A stretch of 7,263 bases of DNA from contig CAIWVT010000667.1 of NCBI GenBank assembly GCA_903916135.1, positions 1 to 7,263 of the forward strand, written 5' to 3'. The notes under the pieces are model-generated. The model was not told the DNA's origin. It did not search any database and was given only the letters and a program-made list of their open reading frames with translations. The stretch is from an uncultured bacterium (GTDB lineage: Bacteria; Bacteroidota; Bacteroidia; Bacteroidales; CAIWKO01). A program made the translations under genes and the position numbers. This document shows, piece after piece, positions 5,292 through 7,263 of this stretch. Within the stretch, counting starts at the first letter, position 1. Each line of letters starts with the position of its first letter.

Positions 5292-6524
5292 CTATGGAAT
5301 CACCACCGGGAAGTCATAATCGAAGGAGAGAAAGTGTTGTTCGCCTACGATTTGCGTCATGAAGTCGTTGAAGGCATCGCTAAATTGAAATTTATTCACA
5401 TCATAATACACTTCCGCCAAAGGCATGTTGCCAATAGAGCCCATATCCACCGACGTGGTGTTAAACTCTTCCAATCCTTGAAATTTCACGATGCTTTTCA
5501 TCACAGGCATCTGACCATATTGATTGCTCAACAGCAAATCCACCACCTTATCGGCAAGGGTTTGCGTCAAACGGCGATCGTACAAGCGACATTCGCCGGC
5601 GCGAGCATAATAGCCTGAGATTTGTGCCCGAGCTTCTATCTTCAATTTGTTGGTGATTTCCGATGCTATCACTCCGCTGATGCCACCAAAGCGTGGATGT
5701 CCGTATTCGTCCACTTCCGAACTTGCATAGACCACACCCAATATGTCCTTCGCCTCGTCGTACCAACGAACGCCTTCGGAAACAGCGATGATGAGGGCTT
5801 TCTTTTTGGAGGTCATATACGCTTCTTTCACGCGTTCGAAAAAGAAATCTTTGCGTTCGCGGGTTATCTCATACTCGGGAATTAAGGCGATATCGGCTCC
5901 GCCAAAGGAAGCACTGCCCGTCAACCATCCGGCGTCGCGTCCCATAACTTCCAAAACGATGATGCGCGAATGCGACTCCGCTGTGGTGCGCATCCGATGG
6001 GTAAACTCCATGATACCCTTGGCTGCCGAAGGGAAGCCCGGACACAGCACGGCTTCGATTTCGGTTCCATTATAATGATGCATGCTTCGCGTACGCAAGT
6101 CGTTGTCAATAGTTTTTGGGAAGCCGATGACGGGAATTCCTTCTTGCAAATACAAACGTTTGGCAGCGCCATTGGTGTCGTCGCCACCGATGGTTACGAT
6201 GACGTCAATTTTATAACGTTCCAAATTGCGCAATATCTGCGGAACGCGGTCTTCAGGATTTTTTTTCGAAGGAAAAGGATTGGTGCGGCTCGACAACAAA
6301 GCTGTTCCGCCATAAAAACCATCATAAGGTTGCTGTGATAAATCAACCACATCGCCATCACCCAACAAACCCTTCCATCCTTTGCGGATGCCATACACCT
6401 TGTATCCTAACACCGACGCGCGATTGCGGATGGATTCTATACTTGAATTTAATGCGGGAGTGTCTCCACCGCCGGTCAGAATTGCCAATGTTTTTCCGTG
6501 AAATAATTTCGTGTTTTGACTCAT
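5292..6524 (-). CDS. pfkA: 6-phosphofructokinase, PPi-type or mixed-substrate subfamily by active-site residues
   Basis: Catalyses phosphorylation of fructose 6-phosphate to fructose 1,6-bisphosphate in glycolysis; cytoplasmic. The 410-residue protein has the full PFK fold: ILTGGGDTPALN (15-26) with the phosphate-binding GGG, YGGTALLSSRTNPF (71-84), TIGGDDTNGA (111-120), PKTIDND (136-142, with D140 at the catalytic Asp position), EVMGRDAGW (192-200), IPEYEI (215-220), and the sugar-phosphate site region GYYARAGECRLYDRR (304-318). In ATP-dependent bacterial enzymes the corresponding motifs are GGDGS and PGTIDND. Here Asp116 and Lys137 replace both glycines, as in PPi-dependent or mixed-substrate (group III) enzymes, so pyrophosphate use is plausible but unproven. 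ATG 6524-6522 is preferred: it lies 16 nt from a TAnnTTTG element. The gene converges on the feo operon across a repeat-filled gap. Confidence 0.93.
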   Translation of the reverse strand: MSQNTKLFHGKTLAILTGGGDTPALNSSIESIRNRASVLGYKVYGIRKGWKGLLGDGDVVDLSQQPYDGFYGGTALLSSRTNPFPSKKNPEDRVPQILRNLERYKIDVIVTIGGDDTNGAAKRLYLQEGIPVIGFPKTIDNDLRTRSMHHYNGTEIEAVLCPGFPSAAKGIMEFTHRMRTTAESHSRIIVLEVMGRDAGWLTGSASFGGADIALIPEYEITRERKDFFFERVKEAYMTSKKKALIIAVSEGVRWYDEAKDILGVVYASSEVDEYGHPRFGGISGVIASEITNKLKIEARAQISGYYARAGECRLYDRRLTQTLADKVVDLLLSNQYGQMPVMKSIVKFQGLEEFNTTSVDMGSIGNMPLAEVYYDVNKFQFSDAFNDFMTQIVGEQHFLSFDYDFPVVIP

Positions 6525-6540
6525 GTTTTGTATTTTTCAG

Positions 6541-6548
6541 CAAAAGTA
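6541..6548 (-). promoter_or_regulatory. Putative Bacteroidota -7 element (TACTTTTG) of pfkA
   Basis: The minus-strand octamer TACTTTTG matches TAnnTTTG and ends 16 nt before the pfkA ATG, exactly the spacing seen before trmD. No good -33 TTG is seen at the usual distance. It lies between the gene start and the 9-bp repeat array, so pfkA probably has its own promoter rather than relying on the upstream dehydrogenase transcript. Confidence 0.55.
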
Positions 6549-6619
6549 GTATTTTAGCACGAAAAATAAATAATTTTATTAGGAAATATTTTCATTTTTA
6601 TCATGAAGGGAGTTTTTAA

Positions 6620-6655
6620 GTGCCTAAAGTGCCTAAAATGCCTAAAGTATTTAAA
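6620..6655 (+). repeat. Left inverted arm of 9-bp tandem repeat (4 units)
   Basis: Four 9-bp units read GTGCCTAAA, GTGCCTAAA, ATGCCTAAA and GTATTTAAA. They are the reverse complements of the TTTAGGCAC and TTTAAATAC units of the larger array 28 bp to the right, so the two arms face each other and could pair as a long imperfect hairpin around the 6656-6683 spacer. The arm lies about 70 bp upstream of the putative pfkA -7 element. Confidence 0.85.
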
Positions 6656-6683
6656 GTTGTTTGGAAGCATTTATATTTGAAAC

Positions 6684-6845
6684 ATTAGGCACTTGAATTC
6701 CTTGAAGTACTTTAGGCACTTTAAATACTTCAAATACTTTAGGCACTTTAAATACTCTAAATACTTTAGGCACTTTAAATACTCTAAATACTTTAGGCAC
6801 TCTAAGTACTTTAGGCACTTTAAGTACTTTAAATACTTTAAGTAC
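6684..6845 (-). repeat. 9-bp tandem repeat array (18 units) with 27-bp higher-order period
   Basis: Eighteen 9-bp units follow without a break: mostly TTTAGGCAC, TTTAAATAC, TCTAAATAC and TTTAAGTAC. From 6711 to 6791 they are ordered as three copies of a 27-bp block. Because the period is a multiple of three, both strands show open frames (a KVxKVx pattern on minus, a YFRHFKY pattern on plus); I regard these as repeat artefacts. The right edge overlaps the end of the dehydrogenase gene, whose TAA (6840-6838) lies in the last unit. Together with the left arm it fills most of the 313-bp gap between that gene and pfkA; the rest is AT-rich and holds the pfkA promoter region. Confidence 0.93.
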
Positions 6846-7263
6846 TTCTTCCAAAAGCCCCCAAAATCTTTCCCGCTAACACCTTCGCATGTTTCAGATT
6901 TGATTCCACGGTCAAACCGGCAATATGAGGCGTTAGGATGACATTATCAGCATGTATTAAATACTGAAACGGTTCAGGAAATTTATCTACGCTAAGCTGT
7001 TCAAAAGATTGCGATTCATATTCTATCACATCCAAACCTACTCCCAACAGCTTGCCGCTTTGCAGATTTTTGACCACATCTTCGGTGTTGACAACCTTTC
7101 CACGTGAGGTGTTGAGTAGAAAAATATTTTTCTGAAATGCGTTGATGAAAGCATCGTTCACCATATAATGTGTTTCCATAGTCAAAGGCACATGCATACT
7201 CACGATGTCGGCTTGGGCGAACACCTCTTCCATGGTTTTTTCACACACATAATCATCCGAATA
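6838..7263 (-). CDS. D-isomer-specific 2-hydroxyacid dehydrogenase (phosphoglycerate dehydrogenase-like), C-terminal part
   Basis: The gene enters from the right edge; 141 residues are visible, and an internal GTG at 7248 is not a credible start because the frame stays open to the edge. The visible part carries the NAD-binding domain's second half and all three catalytic residues of the family: Arg54 in NTSRGKVV, Glu81 in GLDVIEYE and His113 in TPHIAGLTVES (numbered from the edge). ADIVSMHVPLTMETHYMV is the usual substrate-domain/NAD-domain stretch. The family oxidises D-2-hydroxyacids with NAD; 3-phosphoglycerate (serine synthesis) is the most likely substrate class, but D-lactate or another hydroxyacid cannot be excluded from this half. 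No ACT domain follows. The protein ends GAFGRST, with the last codons and stop formed by the edge of the 9-bp repeat array. Confidence 0.88.
   Translation of the reverse strand, partial: YSDDYVCEKTMEEVFAQADIVSMHVPLTMETHYMVNDAFINAFQKNIFLLNTSRGKVVNTEDVVKNLQSGKLLGVGLDVIEYESQSFEQLSVDKFPEPFQYLIHADNVILTPHIAGLTVESNLKHAKVLAGKILGAFGRST

Noticed and set aside
5334..6338. Several plus-strand and alternative minus-strand frames of 60-120 codons across the phosphofructokinase gene
   Set aside because: They are shadows of the real coding frame, with no family motifs or independent start signals.
6651..6941. Frames with KVxKVx (minus) and YFRHFKY (plus) repeats
   Set aside because: These are the 9-bp array translated. 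The minus frame starts out of frame inside the dehydrogenase gene and the plus frame runs antisense into it.

Overview
The window reads as a chromosome segment of a member of the Bacteroidota, most likely Bacteroidales. Supporting signs are the AT-rich, house-keeping content; a FeoA-FeoB fusion followed by a tiny Cys-rich FeoB-associated membrane protein; three minus-strand genes (rplS, trmD, pfkA) that each have a TAnnTTTG element, the -7 motif of this phylum, 16-24 nt before the start codon; and no convincing Shine-Dalgarno sequences. The genus cannot be told from the sequence.

Layout. Positions 2-178 (+) are the 3' end of a BaiN/HI0933-type flavoprotein. A bidirectional hairpin terminator (203-227) separates it from the convergent rplS (232-603, -) and trmD (701-1384, -), a remnant of the classical rpsP-rimM-trmD-rplS cluster for ribosome and tRNA maturation. 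Divergent from trmD is the ferrous iron uptake unit: feoAB (1485-4004, +) and the FeoB-associated Cys-rich protein (4054-4233, +), too short for ordinary ORF calling. A 10-codon mini-ORF lies between them and overlaps the small gene's start by ATGA.

The 1058 bp between the small feo gene and the convergent pfkA stop hold no gene I can support. They contain AT-rich inverted repeats (4251-4345) and two adjacent 21-bp tandem arrays (4462-4776 and 4810-5209). The array sequences differ, but both follow the same plan of 6-bp arm, 6-nt loop, 6-bp arm and 3-nt spacer, so each unit can fold into a hairpin.

On the right are a 6-phosphofructokinase with pyrophosphate-type active-site residues (5292-6524, -) and the C-terminal half of a D-2-hydroxyacid/phosphoglycerate dehydrogenase (6838-7263, -, cut by the window end). 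Between them is a third tandem array, with 9-bp units arranged as two inverted arms (6620-6655 and 6684-6845). Its edge supplies the stop codon of the dehydrogenase.

The genes are ordinary core metabolism: translation, Fe(II) import, glycolysis, and a serine-pathway-like dehydrogenase. The unusual content is intergenic: three palindrome-rich tandem arrays next to gene 3' ends in about 2.4 kb. Two protein-level points also deserve attention: a non-canonical P-loop in FeoB (GNNTSGKT instead of GNPNSGKT) and the PPi-type residues in the phosphofructokinase. I see no CRISPR array, defence system, transposase, tRNA or rRNA.
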